DNA of 64,000 nt from Chromohalobacter beijerinckii. GTDB taxonomy: Bacteria; Pseudomonadota; Gammaproteobacteria; Pseudomonadales; Halomonadaceae. A program made the position numbers and the translations under genes. Position 1 is the first letter of the stretch, and each line of letters begins with the position of its first letter. Shown here piece after piece: positions 23,687 through 32,517 of this stretch. The notes under the pieces were generated by a model, which saw only the letters and a program-made list of their open reading frames with translations, was not told where the DNA came from and made no database searches. Location of the stretch: NCBI RefSeq assembly GCF_023061185.1, contig NZ_JAKGAK010000018.1, positions 1-64,000 of the forward strand. Direction: 5' to 3'.

Positions 23687-24774
23687 TGAGTGTCGATGGA
23701 CTCAGCAATCAGTTCGCCCTCGATGTGCAGTCGTTGTCGCGGCTCAAGCACACGGCCAGCAATTCACCCGAGAAGGGACTTTCCCAGGCGGCGGATCAGT
23801 TCGAGGCGGTGTTCCTGCAGATGATGCTCAAGAGCATGCGCGATGCGATTCCGCAGTCCGACCTGCTCAGCAGCAATGAGACCGATACCTATACCTCGAT
23901 GCTCGATAAGCAATGGGCACAGAAGCTCTCGGGGGACATTGGGCTCTCGGACATGCTAGTCGAGCAATTGCAGGGTCGAGGCATTGTCGGTCGCGATGAC
24001 GACGTGACGCGCAGCGATCTGATTGCCGGTATCCCGCGTGGCACGCCGCGCGTATTGAGCGATCCGGTCGTATCCAAAGATACAAAGGATGACGCTGTGA
24101 CGCAGGCATCCGATACCTCGTCTGCAAGATCGACGATGCCGGAAGTGGCGGAAAGTCGTGAGACACGGCCATCGGTGGCGGCAACCAATACGGGCGAGAC
24201 GCGTGCGGCGCCGCATGTCGAAGAATTCCTGTCGCGCTTGCGTGAGCCTGCCGAGGCGGCCGCCCAGGAGAGCGGCGTGCCGGCGTCCTTGATTCTGGCG
24301 CAAGCGGCTTTGGAAACCGGCTGGGGTGAGCGTGAGATCCCCACCCGTGATGGCGGCAACAGCCATAATCTCTTCGGTATCAAGGCTAGCGACGGCTGGG
24401 ACGGGGATGATACGAGTATCATGACCACGGAGTATGTCGATGGCCGGGCTCGCCAGCAAAGCGATGATTTCCGCGTCTACGACTCCTTCGAGGCTGCCTT
24501 CAAGGATTACGCCCAGTTGATTGGTAACAACCCGCGTTACGCCGGCGTGGTCACCGCATCGACACCGGAAAACGCGGCGCGCGCATTGCAGTCCGGCGGC
24601 TATGCCACCGACCCGAACTACGCCGATAAGGTGATCGATGTGATGGCGCAGATCGATGAAGGCCTCGCGAGCGGCTCAACGTTGGCCCGTGCCACCGAGC
24701 CCTTTGGCGCCGACGCAGAAGCTGACAATGCCGATCCCTATGGCGTGTCGCGCATGCCCACGGGCATTTTCTGA
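23686..24774 (+). CDS. flgJ: Rod-cap protein FlgJ with peptidoglycan hydrolase domain
   Basis: The protein has 362 residues. The N-terminal rod-binding domain has A-A-D-Q-F-E-A-V-F-L-Q-M-M-L-K-S-M-R. A Ser/Thr-rich linker spans ~110-165. A glucosaminidase domain follows (S-L-I-L-A-Q-A-A-L-E-T-G-W-G, with the catalytic Glu in A-L-E-T; S-H-N-L-F-G-I-K-A). It caps the growing rod and opens the peptidoglycan. This is the two-domain form usual in gammaproteobacteria. Confidence 0.96.
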   Translation: MSVDGLSNQFALDVQSLSRLKHTASNSPEKGLSQAADQFEAVFLQMMLKSMRDAIPQSDLLSSNETDTYTSMLDKQWAQKLSGDIGLSDMLVEQLQGRGIVGRDDDVTRSDLIAGIPRGTPRVLSDPVVSKDTKDDAVTQASDTSSARSTMPEVAESRETRPSVAATNTGETRAAPHVEEFLSRLREPAEAAAQESGVPASLILAQAALETGWGEREIPTRDGGNSHNLFGIKASDGWDGDDTSIMTTEYVDGRARQQSDDFRVYDSFEAAFKDYAQLIGNNPRYAGVVTASTPENAARALQSGGYATDPNYADKVIDVMAQIDEGLASGSTLARATEPFGADAEADNADPYGVSRMPTGIF

Positions 24775-24794
24775 GCCTCCGCATGGATTTTTCC

Positions 24795-24821
24795 TCAAGT
24801 CGTGCGCGGTCTTGCCGATAC
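24795..24821 (+). promoter_or_regulatory. Sigma-28 promoter of flgKL
   Basis: TCAAGTCG, 11 bases, GCCGATAC. The -10 box has seven of eight consensus bases and the -35 box five of eight, with exact spacing. It lies ~70 bp before flgK. Confidence 0.75.
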
Positions 24822-24893
24822 AACAAGTAATCACTATTCGTCGTGCCGGCCATCTTCGATAGGGCCCGGTACCCCTAGCCAGGAAAACGTGTC

Positions 24894-26543
24894 ATGAGCA
24901 TTTTCTCGATCGGCCTGAGCGGCCTAAGTGCGGCCCAGACAGCGTTGTCGACGACCAGCAACAACCTGAGCAACGTCTACACCGAAGGCTACAATCGTCA
25001 GTTGCCGATTCTCGGGGAAAGTTATAGCAATGGCTCGACGGGCACCGGGGTTTCGGTCGACGAAGTGCAGCGCCAATTCAATAGCTACATCACCGAGCAG
25101 TACAACGACGCCAACAGCCAGACAAGCGCCCTGGAAAGCTATCAGAGCCAGGTGTCGCAGATCGACAACCTGCTGGCCGATAGCGATGCGGGGCTAGCGC
25201 CCCTGATGCAGGACTTTTTCTCCAGCCTGGACGATCTTTCCGGCGCGGCATCCGATCCCGCGGCCCGCGAAGGAGTGTTGGGTACGGCGTCGTCCATGGC
25301 GGCGCAGTTTCGTTCTTTCGACTCTTACCTAGGCGACATGCGCAGTAGCCTCAATGGTCAGCTCGAAGGGACGGTGACGGACATCAACAACACTGCTACG
25401 CAGATCGCCTCGCTCAATGACCAGATCACCCAGGCGCGCGCCAAGTCCGGTGAAGAGCCCAACACGCTGCTCGACAAGCGCGACAAGCTGGTGTCCGATC
25501 TCAATGAATTAGTGGGCGCGGACCTGAACGTTCAGGATGGCGATACCTACAACATCAACCTGGAAAATGGCCAGCCGCTGGTGTCAGGCACGCGGAGCTA
25601 TGACCTCGAAGCGGTGTCTTCCAGCGAAGACCCGTCGCGCACGGTGATCGGTTATCGCGACGCGGCGGGCAACGTCAACCAGATCGATGATAGCGCCTTC
25701 GAGAACGGCGAACTGGGCGGCTTGTTGTCATTCCGCAGCGAAACGCTGGACAGCGTGCAGAACCAACTGGGCCGCATGACGGCGGTGTTGGGGTCGGAAT
25801 TCAACGCCGTGCATGAGCAAGGTGTCGATCTCAACGGTGAGGATGGCGAGGCCTTTTTCAATGTTGGCTCGCCGCGCGTGATGAGCAATAGCGAGAATGA
25901 CGGTAACGGCGAGATCACTGCCGAATATGGCGACGTCAATAAGCTGACCTCGAGCGATTACCGTATTACCGCCACCGAAGATGACGGTGTGTACGAATAC
26001 GAGCGGCTTTCCGATGGCAAGACCGGCACGCTGCCGGACCCGGATACCGGTGAGATGACAGTGGATGGTGTCGCCCTGAATGTGACCGGTACGCCGGAGG
26101 AAGGCGATACCTTTATGCTACAGCCCACGCGCACCGCCGCGCAGGACTTCGAAGTGGCGATCAGCGAAGGCTCGGAGATCGCCGCCTCGAGCAGTGGGGA
26201 TGGTGACGATAGCAACGGCGAAGTCGGGAGCGGCAACAACGAAAACGCATTGGCGCTGCTCGACTTGCAGAGCGAGAAGATCGTCGGCGGAACATCGTCG
26301 GTCAGTGACGCCTACGCCTCCCTGGTCAATGACGTGGGTAATACCACCAACATCACGCAGGTCAATCTGGACGCGCAATCGGGGCTTACCGAGCAACTGC
26401 GCGAGTATCAGCAGTCCGAGTCCGGTGTGAACCTTGATGAAGAGTACGCCAACCTGGTCCGTTACCAGCAGTATTACCAGGCCAATGCGCGGGTCATCGA
26501 CGTGGGCTCCCAGGTTCTCGATTCGGTTCTGCAGTTGCGTTGA
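24894..26543 (+). CDS. flgK: Hook-filament junction protein FlgK (HAP1)
   Basis: The protein has 549 residues. It begins M-S-I-F-S-I-G-L-S-G-L-S-A-A-Q-T-A-L, with S-N-N-L-S-N-V-Y-T-E-G-Y-N-R-Q at the N-terminus. The C-terminal part V-N-L-D-E-E-Y-A-N-L-V-R-Y-Q-Q-Y-Y-Q-A-N is characteristic. The central region is acidic, as expected in a halophile. It is the FlgN client and joins hook to filament. It is followed by flgL. Confidence 0.96.
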   Translation: MSIFSIGLSGLSAAQTALSTTSNNLSNVYTEGYNRQLPILGESYSNGSTGTGVSVDEVQRQFNSYITEQYNDANSQTSALESYQSQVSQIDNLLADSDAGLAPLMQDFFSSLDDLSGAASDPAAREGVLGTASSMAAQFRSFDSYLGDMRSSLNGQLEGTVTDINNTATQIASLNDQITQARAKSGEEPNTLLDKRDKLVSDLNELVGADLNVQDGDTYNINLENGQPLVSGTRSYDLEAVSSSEDPSRTVIGYRDAAGNVNQIDDSAFENGELGGLLSFRSETLDSVQNQLGRMTAVLGSEFNAVHEQGVDLNGEDGEAFFNVGSPRVMSNSENDGNGEITAEYGDVNKLTSSDYRITATEDDGVYEYERLSDGKTGTLPDPDTGEMTVDGVALNVTGTPEEGDTFMLQPTRTAAQDFEVAISEGSEIAASSSGDGDDSNGEVGSGNNENALALLDLQSEKIVGGTSSVSDAYASLVNDVGNTTNITQVNLDAQSGLTEQLREYQQSESGVNLDEEYANLVRYQQYYQANARVIDVGSQVLDSVLQLR

Positions 26544-26635
26544 TGTCGCTGATCGAGCGGCGCAGTAATGTTGGATTTCGTTTCCAAAGACAATACGACG
26601 CTGGGTGAGCACAGCGTGGTGACGAGGTAAGAAAA

Positions 26636-27868
26636 ATGCGTATCAGCACCGTGACGATGTACGAGCAAGGCGTTTCGGCGATGAATCGTCAGCAAGCCGA
26701 TTTCACGCAGGTTGGTCAGCAGATCGCCTCTTGGAAAAGTGTGGTGAATCCTTCCGACGACCCGCGCGCAGCTTCGCGGGCGGTGGGGGTGTCGCAGTCT
26801 TTGGCCGTCAATGAGCAGCAGGAAAGTAGTCGAACGAGTGCACGTAACTCTCTTAGCCAAGAGGAGAGCGTCCTTAATAGCGTCAGCGATGCCATCGGTT
26901 CGGCCAAGTCACTGGTCGTGCAAGCCGGTAACGGTACCTTGAGCGACGCCGACCGCGAGTCGCTGGCCTCCGATCTCGAAGGTGCCTATGAAACGCTGAT
27001 CGGGCTTGGCAACACCACCGATGGTAATGGCACCTACTTGTTCAGCGGTTATCAGGATAATGCCAAGGCCTTCTCGCGGACTGATGGCGGCGACGGCGTC
27101 GATACCATAAGCTATGAAGGCGATCAGGGCGTCAAGAAACAGAAGATCGATGCCGAGCGCTCGATGAACACCAGTGATACGGGTTCCGACGTGTTCATGA
27201 AGTTCTCGTCGGGAAGCGAATATATCGCCGAAGCCGGTGAAGACAACACGGGGAACATGACTTTCTCTGGGCCGGATGTCGTGGATCCCCAGGCAGATAG
27301 ATATGGGGAAGCCTTCACCATTAATTTCAGTGTCGATGGTGATGACATTACCTATGAAGCGTACGACGATGATGGCAATACTGTTGACGTCCCCTACGAA
27401 GAGGGTAAGTCCATTACATCGAATGGCGTACGACTGACCTTGGAAGGCAAGCCGGAAGACGGTGATTCGTTGACCGTCACACCGGGTGGCGATATGAATG
27501 AGCAGCAGGCCAGCCTGTTCAAGACCATCGGTGATACCATCAACGCCTTGCGCCAGCCTGTCGAGACCGACGCCGATCAGGCGGCACTGGACAACACTCT
27601 GTCTACCGCGAGCCGCAAGTTGGATGCCTCGCTGGATAATGTGCTGACCACACGGGCTTCGGTCGGCGCGCGCATGAACGAGTTGGACGCCTTGGACGAT
27701 GTCGGTGGCAACCGTGAGATTGCCTATGAGCAGACGCGCTCCGATCTAGTCGATCTGGATTACAATTCGGCGATCTCCGATTATATGCTCAGCCAGGTAG
27801 GGCTGCAGGCGTCACAGAAGTCGTTCGCCGATATTCAGCAGATGTCCTTGTTTCAGTATCTGAACTAG
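26636..27868 (+). CDS. flgL: Hook-filament junction protein FlgL (HAP3)
   Basis: The protein has 410 residues. It begins M-R-I-S-T-V-T-M-Y-E-Q-G-V-S-A-M-N, with the N-terminal coiled region and the C-terminal Y-N-S-A-I-S-D-Y-M-L-S-Q-V-G-L-Q-A-S-Q. The middle (bases ~27265-27430) is AT-richer than the rest, again in the exposed domain. It is the last gene of the rightward flg block and ends at a strong hairpin. Confidence 0.95.
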   Translation: MRISTVTMYEQGVSAMNRQQADFTQVGQQIASWKSVVNPSDDPRAASRAVGVSQSLAVNEQQESSRTSARNSLSQEESVLNSVSDAIGSAKSLVVQAGNGTLSDADRESLASDLEGAYETLIGLGNTTDGNGTYLFSGYQDNAKAFSRTDGGDGVDTISYEGDQGVKKQKIDAERSMNTSDTGSDVFMKFSSGSEYIAEAGEDNTGNMTFSGPDVVDPQADRYGEAFTINFSVDGDDITYEAYDDDGNTVDVPYEEGKSITSNGVRLTLEGKPEDGDSLTVTPGGDMNEQQASLFKTIGDTINALRQPVETDADQAALDNTLSTASRKLDASLDNVLTTRASVGARMNELDALDDVGGNREIAYEQTRSDLVDLDYNSAISDYMLSQVGLQASQKSFADIQQMSLFQYLN

Positions 27869-27901
27869 GCACCGGTCGAACGCCATAGACCGTGCGAGAG
27901 C

Positions 27902-27933
27902 AAAACGCCACGTCCTTGCGGACGTGGCGTTTT
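27902..27933. terminator. Bidirectional terminator between flgL and fliR
   Basis: AAAACGCCACGTCC, loop TTGC, GGACGTGGCGTTTT is a perfect 14-bp stem with A-run and T-run on opposite sides. It serves both convergent flagellar operons. Confidence 0.93.
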
Positions 27934-27960
27934 ACGTTTAGTAGGGTGTTCAAACCCTAG

Positions 27961-28746
27961 CTAGCCACCCGCTAGACGCTGCACCACCTCCTGCATCATA
28001 TGCAGACTGTCGCTGAAGACGATCTCCAGAAAGCGCAGCAGGTCCGGCATTAGTGTCATTAGCAGCACGAGGCCGGTGGTCAGGGTCATGGGGAAACCTA
28101 TCGAGAAGATCGACAACTGCGGCGAGGCGCGGTTGAGCACCCCAAGCGTCAGGTTGATGATCAGTAGCGAAACGATCAAAGGCAATGCCAGCAGCACACC
28201 GGACTTGAAAATTTCACTTCCCCAGTAGGCGATGAGTTCGCCAGCGCTGCCATCTACTCTGGGGCCACCGATTGGCAGGGTCTGAAAAGAGTTGGCGAGT
28301 ATCTCCAGCGTCATCAAATGCCCGTTGAGCGCCAGGAACATGAGCAGAGTGATCATCTGAAAGATGCGCGACAGCACCATGCTGTTGCCCACGCCCGGCG
28401 TGAAGAAGGTCGCAAACGCCAGCCCCATCTGCAGACCGATGAATTCGCCAGCGGCCTGCACCACTGCAATGGTCACGCGCATGACCATTCCCATGGCGAC
28501 GCCGATCAGCATTTCTTGAATCAGAATGCCGAACGCCGCCACCGAGAAGATCGGCGTGTCGGGCATGGGGGGTAGCGTCGGTGCGATGACGACCGCCAGC
28601 AGTGCCCCTAGAACGATCGACACCTGGCGCGGTACGCCGTGCTGGTTCCAGATCGGGGTCGCCGAGAGGAAGGCCAGGATGCGCACGAACGGCCAAAAGA
28701 ATAGCGTCAGCCATTCATGCAATTGGTCGAACGTTACCTGAACCAT
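27961..28746 (-). CDS. fliR: Flagellar export gate protein FliR
   Basis: The protein has 261 residues with about six membrane segments. It carries FliR landmarks: W-P-F-V-R-I-L-A-F-L-S-A-T-P-I near the N-terminus, G-E-F-I-G-L-Q-M-G-L-A-F-A-T-F-F and L-L-I-I-N-L-T-L-G-V-L-N-R-A-S-P-Q-L. It forms the export channel with FliP and FliQ. It is the last gene of the leftward fli row; flhB is not in the window. Confidence 0.95.
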   Translation of the reverse strand: MVQVTFDQLHEWLTLFFWPFVRILAFLSATPIWNQHGVPRQVSIVLGALLAVVIAPTLPPMPDTPIFSVAAFGILIQEMLIGVAMGMVMRVTIAVVQAAGEFIGLQMGLAFATFFTPGVGNSMVLSRIFQMITLLMFLALNGHLMTLEILANSFQTLPIGGPRVDGSAGELIAYWGSEIFKSGVLLALPLIVSLLIINLTLGVLNRASPQLSIFSIGFPMTLTTGLVLLMTLMPDLLRFLEIVFSDSLHMMQEVVQRLAGG

Positions 28747-28752
28747 GGGTGT

Positions 28753-29022
28753 CTAGCTGACCATCGTGGGTAGGTTCTGAAATAGCTCGCGGGTAAAGTC
28801 GACGATCGTTTGGATCAGCCACGGGCCTGCCACGACCAAGGCGCCGAAAACGCCCAGTATCTTGGGGATGAAGGTCAAGGTCATCTCGTTGATCTGCGTG
28901 GCCGCTTGAAACAAGCTGACCAACAGGCCGATCAACAGGGCCGTCATCAGTAGGGGACCGGCGAGCATCAGCGTGACTTTCATGCCCTGGTACGCCAGTC
29001 CCATGACCATTTCGGGGGTCAT
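28753..29022 (-). CDS. fliQ: Flagellar export gate protein FliQ
   Basis: The protein has 89 residues and two membrane helices, with M-T-P-E-M-V-M at the start and Q-A-A-T-Q-I-N-E-M-T-L-T-F-I-P-K-I between the helices, an almost invariant FliQ segment. It lies six bases upstream of fliR on the same transcript. Confidence 0.96.
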   Translation of the reverse strand: MTPEMVMGLAYQGMKVTLMLAGPLLMTALLIGLLVSLFQAATQINEMTLTFIPKILGVFGALVVAGPWLIQTIVDFTRELFQNLPTMVS

Positions 29023-29086
29023 GGCAGCGTCTCCTTAATATCGGTGGCAAGGGCGTCGTCGGTGTACGCTCATGCCGTATATCGGC

Positions 29087-29863
29087 CTACATATAGAAGC
29101 TTTGGGCCAGCGAGCCGATGAGCAAATTCCAGCCGTCGACGAGCACGAATAGCATGAGCTTGAAGGGCAGAGAAATCGTCGCCGGTGGCACCATCATCAT
29201 CCCCAGTGCCATCAACACACTGGCGACCACCAGGTCGATGATCAGAAACGGAATGAAGATACTGAAACCGATCTGGAACGCGGTCTTGAGTTCGCTGGTC
29301 ATGAAGGCAGGCACCAGCAGGCGCATCGGGACATCTTCGGGGCCCTGCATTTCATCGGCGTCGGCCATGCGCGCGAAGAGCGCCAGGTCGGTTTCGCGCG
29401 TCTGGGCGAACATGAACTCGCGAAACGGCTGACTGCCTTGCTTCATGGCTTGTTCGAGGCTGATCTGGTCCTCGGAGAAAGGCACCCAAGCCTGTTCATG
29501 CACGCGGTCGATGACCGGCGACATGATGAAAAACGTCATGAACAACGCCAGGCCCAGCAGTACCTGGTTGGGCGGCGTCGATTGGGTGCCGATGGCGGTA
29601 CGCAGCAGGCTCAACACGATGATGATGCGAGTAAAGCAGGTCATGCCCAGGAGCAGCGCGGGCAAGAAGGCCAGCGAGCTGAGCAGGAGCAACGTCTGCA
29701 GGCTCAACGACCAGCGTTGACCGCCGTCGCCGGTGGGTTCGGTGACAATGCCCGGAATTTCCTGCCCCCAGCCCAGCGCGGGCCAGACAAGTAACAGCAA
29801 TGCCAGGCCACGACGCAGCATGACGGCGACGTCTATCCGATTGAGCATGGCAGCGACGTTCAT
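29087..29863 (-). CDS. fliP: Flagellar export gate protein FliP
   Basis: The protein has 258 residues. It has a cleavable signal peptide ([14 protein letters not shown]), then [20 protein letters not shown] and [21 protein letters not shown]. FliP forms the core pentamer of the export gate. The start overlaps the fliO stop by 4 bp (ATGA). Confidence 0.96.
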   Translation of the reverse strand: MNVAAMLNRIDVAVMLRRGLALLLLVWPALGWGQEIPGIVTEPTGDGGQRWSLSLQTLLLLSSLAFLPALLLGMTCFTRIIIVLSLLRTAIGTQSTPPNQVLLGLALFMTFFIMSPVIDRVHEQAWVPFSEDQISLEQAMKQGSQPFREFMFAQTRETDLALFARMADADEMQGPEDVPMRLLVPAFMTSELKTAFQIGFSIFIPFLIIDLVVASVLMALGMMMVPPATISLPFKLMLFVLVDGWNLLIGSLAQSFYM

Positions 29864-30336
29864 CGATCGGATTCCTTGTCCGCAGTAGCCCCGTCCTGAG
29901 GTCGCGAGGAGGATGAGTCCGGCGATTTGCGTCCGATATTCTGCGCCAGCGCTTGGCGAAAGCGTTGGGCAAAGCTACCGCTAAGCGATGCCGGGGACGT
30001 CGGTTCCGGTGTGTCGCTCGCCTTGGCGGCCGGCATATCCTTGAGCAATGTGACTTGGTTGCCGCCGACGCCCAGTACCAGCCAGCGTCCGTCGATCTCG
30101 ACGACGGTGACGCGCTCGCGTTGGCCGATGGCGGTGTTGGACACCACTTTGACGTGTTGGGACGCGCGCAGACGCCCCGGTGTCAGTCGGCGCAGCAGCC
30201 AGGCACATAGCAATATGATGGCGACGATCAACGCCAGAGAAAGGGTGGTCTTGCCTACCCAAGCCATTCCCATGGCGGCGTCACCGCCACCGTCGAGCGA
30301 GACGGCCGCCTCGCGTGCGCTATCGGCGACACTCAT
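29860..30336 (-). CDS. fliO: Flagellar protein FliO
   Basis: The protein has 158 residues. A single membrane helix ([18 protein letters not shown]) is followed by the FliO cytoplasmic domain with [19 protein letters not shown]. The tail is polar and Ser-rich. FliO scaffolds FliP assembly. The gene overlaps fliN and fliP by 4 bp each, so translation is coupled. Confidence 0.92.
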   Translation of the reverse strand: MSVADSAREAAVSLDGGGDAAMGMAWVGKTTLSLALIVAIILLCAWLLRRLTPGRLRASQHVKVVSNTAIGQRERVTVVEIDGRWLVLGVGGNQVTLLKDMPAAKASDTPEPTSPASLSGSFAQRFRQALAQNIGRKSPDSSSSRPQDGATADKESDR

Positions 30337-30872
30337 TTGTTCAGCTTTTTGACGCGTTCCGAGGGGGTGATGATTTCGGTGATACGGATGCCGTACTTGT
30401 CATCCACGACCACGACTTCCCCCTGCGCGATCAGATAGCCGTTGATGAGAATGTCCATGGGTTCGCCGGCCAGGCCATCCAGCTCGATCACCGAGCCCTG
30501 GGCGAGCTCGAGCAATTGCTTGATGGTGATGCGCGTACGCCCTAGCTCCACGCTGAGTTTGACCGGGATATCCATGATCAGCTCGAGATCGCGCGGCGTC
30601 GTGCCGGCTGCTCCCTCGTCGAGCTGCTTGAACACTTCATGATCGGCGTTTTGCGCGCGTGATGCGTTGTCGCCCGATGTGATTTCGGCGCTTTCTTCTT
30701 CGGTCGACTGCTGCTCGGCCATTGCTGCCGCCCACAGGTCTTCTTCCGCGTCGGCGGCGCTTTCATCAGTGTCCTGTGACACATCGGTGTCCTTGGACGC
30801 ATCTTGCTCTGCCATGGCGTCGGCCCACTCGTCCTCGGTGCCTTTCTGATCGGGGTTCTTGGAATCAGTCAT
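30333..30872 (-). CDS. fliN: Flagellar motor switch protein FliN
   Basis: The protein has 179 residues. An acidic N-terminal extension of ~80 residues precedes the conserved SpoA domain: I-M-D-I-P-V-K-L-S-V-E-L-G-R-T, L-A-Q-G-S-V-I-E-L-D and N-G-Y-L-I-A-Q-G-E-V-V-V-V. The ATG at 30872 has AAGGA eight bases upstream and overlaps the end of fliM by 8 bp; a frame back to 30893 is less likely. FliN builds the base of the C-ring. Confidence 0.95.
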   Translation of the reverse strand: MTDSKNPDQKGTEDEWADAMAEQDASKDTDVSQDTDESAADAEEDLWAAAMAEQQSTEEESAEITSGDNASRAQNADHEVFKQLDEGAAGTTPRDLELIMDIPVKLSVELGRTRITIKQLLELAQGSVIELDGLAGEPMDILINGYLIAQGEVVVVDDKYGIRITEIITPSERVKKLNK

Positions 30873-31881
30873 CTTTCGGATCCTTCGCTGCAACTTGGCT
30901 CGAGCCGTGTTCGATGAGGTGCCGAACGCGCAATGCGCGTTGGGATTTTTGGCTGCCGTAATCGCACGTCATCACGGGAATACCGTCGACGCTGACATTC
31001 ACCGCCTCGGGCAATTCGATGGGGATGATGTCACCCACCGACAGCTCGGTGATGTCCCGCAGACGCAAGGGAATGTCGACGAAATCGGCGGTCAGCTCCA
31101 CGTCCGAGTGGCGAATCTCGTGGGCCATACGCGCCTCCCACTGCTGCTCCTCGTCGGGATGCGTGTCGTGCAGAGGGCTGGCAAGCGTGTCGCGGATCGG
31201 CTCGATCATCGGGTAGGGAATGCAGATGTTGAACTCGCTGGAGAGATTGCCGACCTCAACGCGGAAGGTGCTGTTGACGACGATCTCGTTGGGCGAGTTG
31301 GTGATGTTGGCGAACTTCACCTGCAGTTCCGAGCGTGTGTATTCGATATCCAGGGGATAGACCGATTTCCACGATTCGCTGTAGCCATCCAGCGCCAGCT
31401 TGAGCATGCGGTGGATGATGCGCTGTTCGGTGCGCGTGAACTCACGTCCCTCGGATTTGGTGAGGAAGCGTCCATCGCCGCCGAACAAGTTGTCGACCAC
31501 CATAAAGACCAGGCTGGGCGGAAATACCACCAGCGCCGAGCCACGCAAAGGTTTCATGGTGATCAGGTTGAGGTTCGTGGGCACCGGGAGGTTGCGCGAG
31601 AATTCGCTATAGCTTTGATAGCGAACGCTTTCCACGGTGATGTCGGCGCTACGCCGCATCAGGTTGAAAAGCGCCACGCGAAACTGGCGGGCGAAGCGTT
31701 CGTTGATGATGTCCAGCGCATGGAGCCGCTCGCGTATAATGCGATGCTGCTTGGCGGGATCGAACGGACGCACCTTTCCCTGGCGCGAAGCATCGTCTTC
31801 GTTCGCGCTATCCTCGTCACCGCTCACGCCCTTTAGGAGCGCGTCGATCTCTTCCTGCGAGAGCAGATCGTCTTGGGACAT
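30865..31881 (-). CDS. fliM: Flagellar motor switch protein FliM
   Basis: The protein has 338 residues. The N-terminal CheY-P-binding motif region is L-L-S-Q-E-E-I-D-A-L-L. The middle domain holds L-N-L-I-T-M-K-P-L-R-G and V-V-D-N-L-F-G-G-D-G-R. The C-terminal SpoA-like domain ends in V-R-H-L-I-E-H. FliM links FliG to FliN in the C-ring and sets rotation direction. Confidence 0.96.
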   Translation of the reverse strand: MSQDDLLSQEEIDALLKGVSGDEDSANEDDASRQGKVRPFDPAKQHRIIRERLHALDIINERFARQFRVALFNLMRRSADITVESVRYQSYSEFSRNLPVPTNLNLITMKPLRGSALVVFPPSLVFMVVDNLFGGDGRFLTKSEGREFTRTEQRIIHRMLKLALDGYSESWKSVYPLDIEYTRSELQVKFANITNSPNEIVVNSTFRVEVGNLSSEFNICIPYPMIEPIRDTLASPLHDTHPDEEQQWEARMAHEIRHSDVELTADFVDIPLRLRDITELSVGDIIPIELPEAVNVSVDGIPVMTCDYGSQKSQRALRVRHLIEHGSSQVAAKDPKDD

Positions 31882-31887
31882 GTCGTC

Positions 31888-32361
31888 TTATTGCACAATG
31901 AATTCGGAAAATAGCACGCCGGTGACGTCCAATGGCGGCTGCGGCTCGGCCAACGGCTCGTCGAACAGCGTCAGAATCTGATTGGCAAGGTGTTGCTTGC
32001 CCTGTGGCTCGATGAGAGACCCGGCTTCTTGGCTGGATAGCAGCATCAGCAAGCGACTGCGTACCTCCGGCATGTATTGCTCGAGAACCTCTTTCGTCTT
32101 GTCGTCGCCCACCTTCAATGAGAGTCCGACATAGAGCAGACGGTCGCTGTATTCGTCATCTTGCAGGTTGACCGTGAACGGTTCGATCTTGACGAAAATC
32201 GGCGCTGGTGCTTCCTCGGGCTCGCTCGGCTCCTCGTTGGCCGATGCCTCCTGGCGCGAGTCCATGAGCAGGTAGACACCAATGGAGCTGCCGACCGAGA
32301 ACAGGACAATCAGGAGTCCTATTAGCCATAGAGACTTGCCGCGCTTGTTGGTTTTGGCCAT
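31888..32361 (-). CDS. fliL: Flagellar basal-body-associated protein FliL
   Basis: The protein has 157 residues. One N-terminal membrane helix (L-W-L-I-G-L-L-I-V-L-F-S-V-G) precedes a periplasmic stomatin-like domain with V-K-I-E-P-F-T-V-N-L-Q-D and L-L-Y-V-G-L-S-L-K-V. It ends F-S-E-F-I-V-Q, as is common in FliL. It supports stator function. It is separated from fliK by ~155 bp with no gene. Confidence 0.93.
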   Translation of the reverse strand: MAKTNKRGKSLWLIGLLIVLFSVGSSIGVYLLMDSRQEASANEEPSEPEEAPAPIFVKIEPFTVNLQDDEYSDRLLYVGLSLKVGDDKTKEVLEQYMPEVRSRLLMLLSSQEAGSLIEPQGKQHLANQILTLFDEPLAEPQPPLDVTGVLFSEFIVQ

Positions 32362-32517
32362 CGTTTATGTCATTCGCTTCGGCGTAGATGAGTGGGCCGA
32401 GTATGGCGATAGGAAGCGCTATTCGATTGCTCGAATAGAAAGCTTCACGCACGCCACTTCGGGCTTTGTCGAGACGTCCATCGACGAACGCCTCTCACGT
32501 GTTATCGGCAGCTAGGC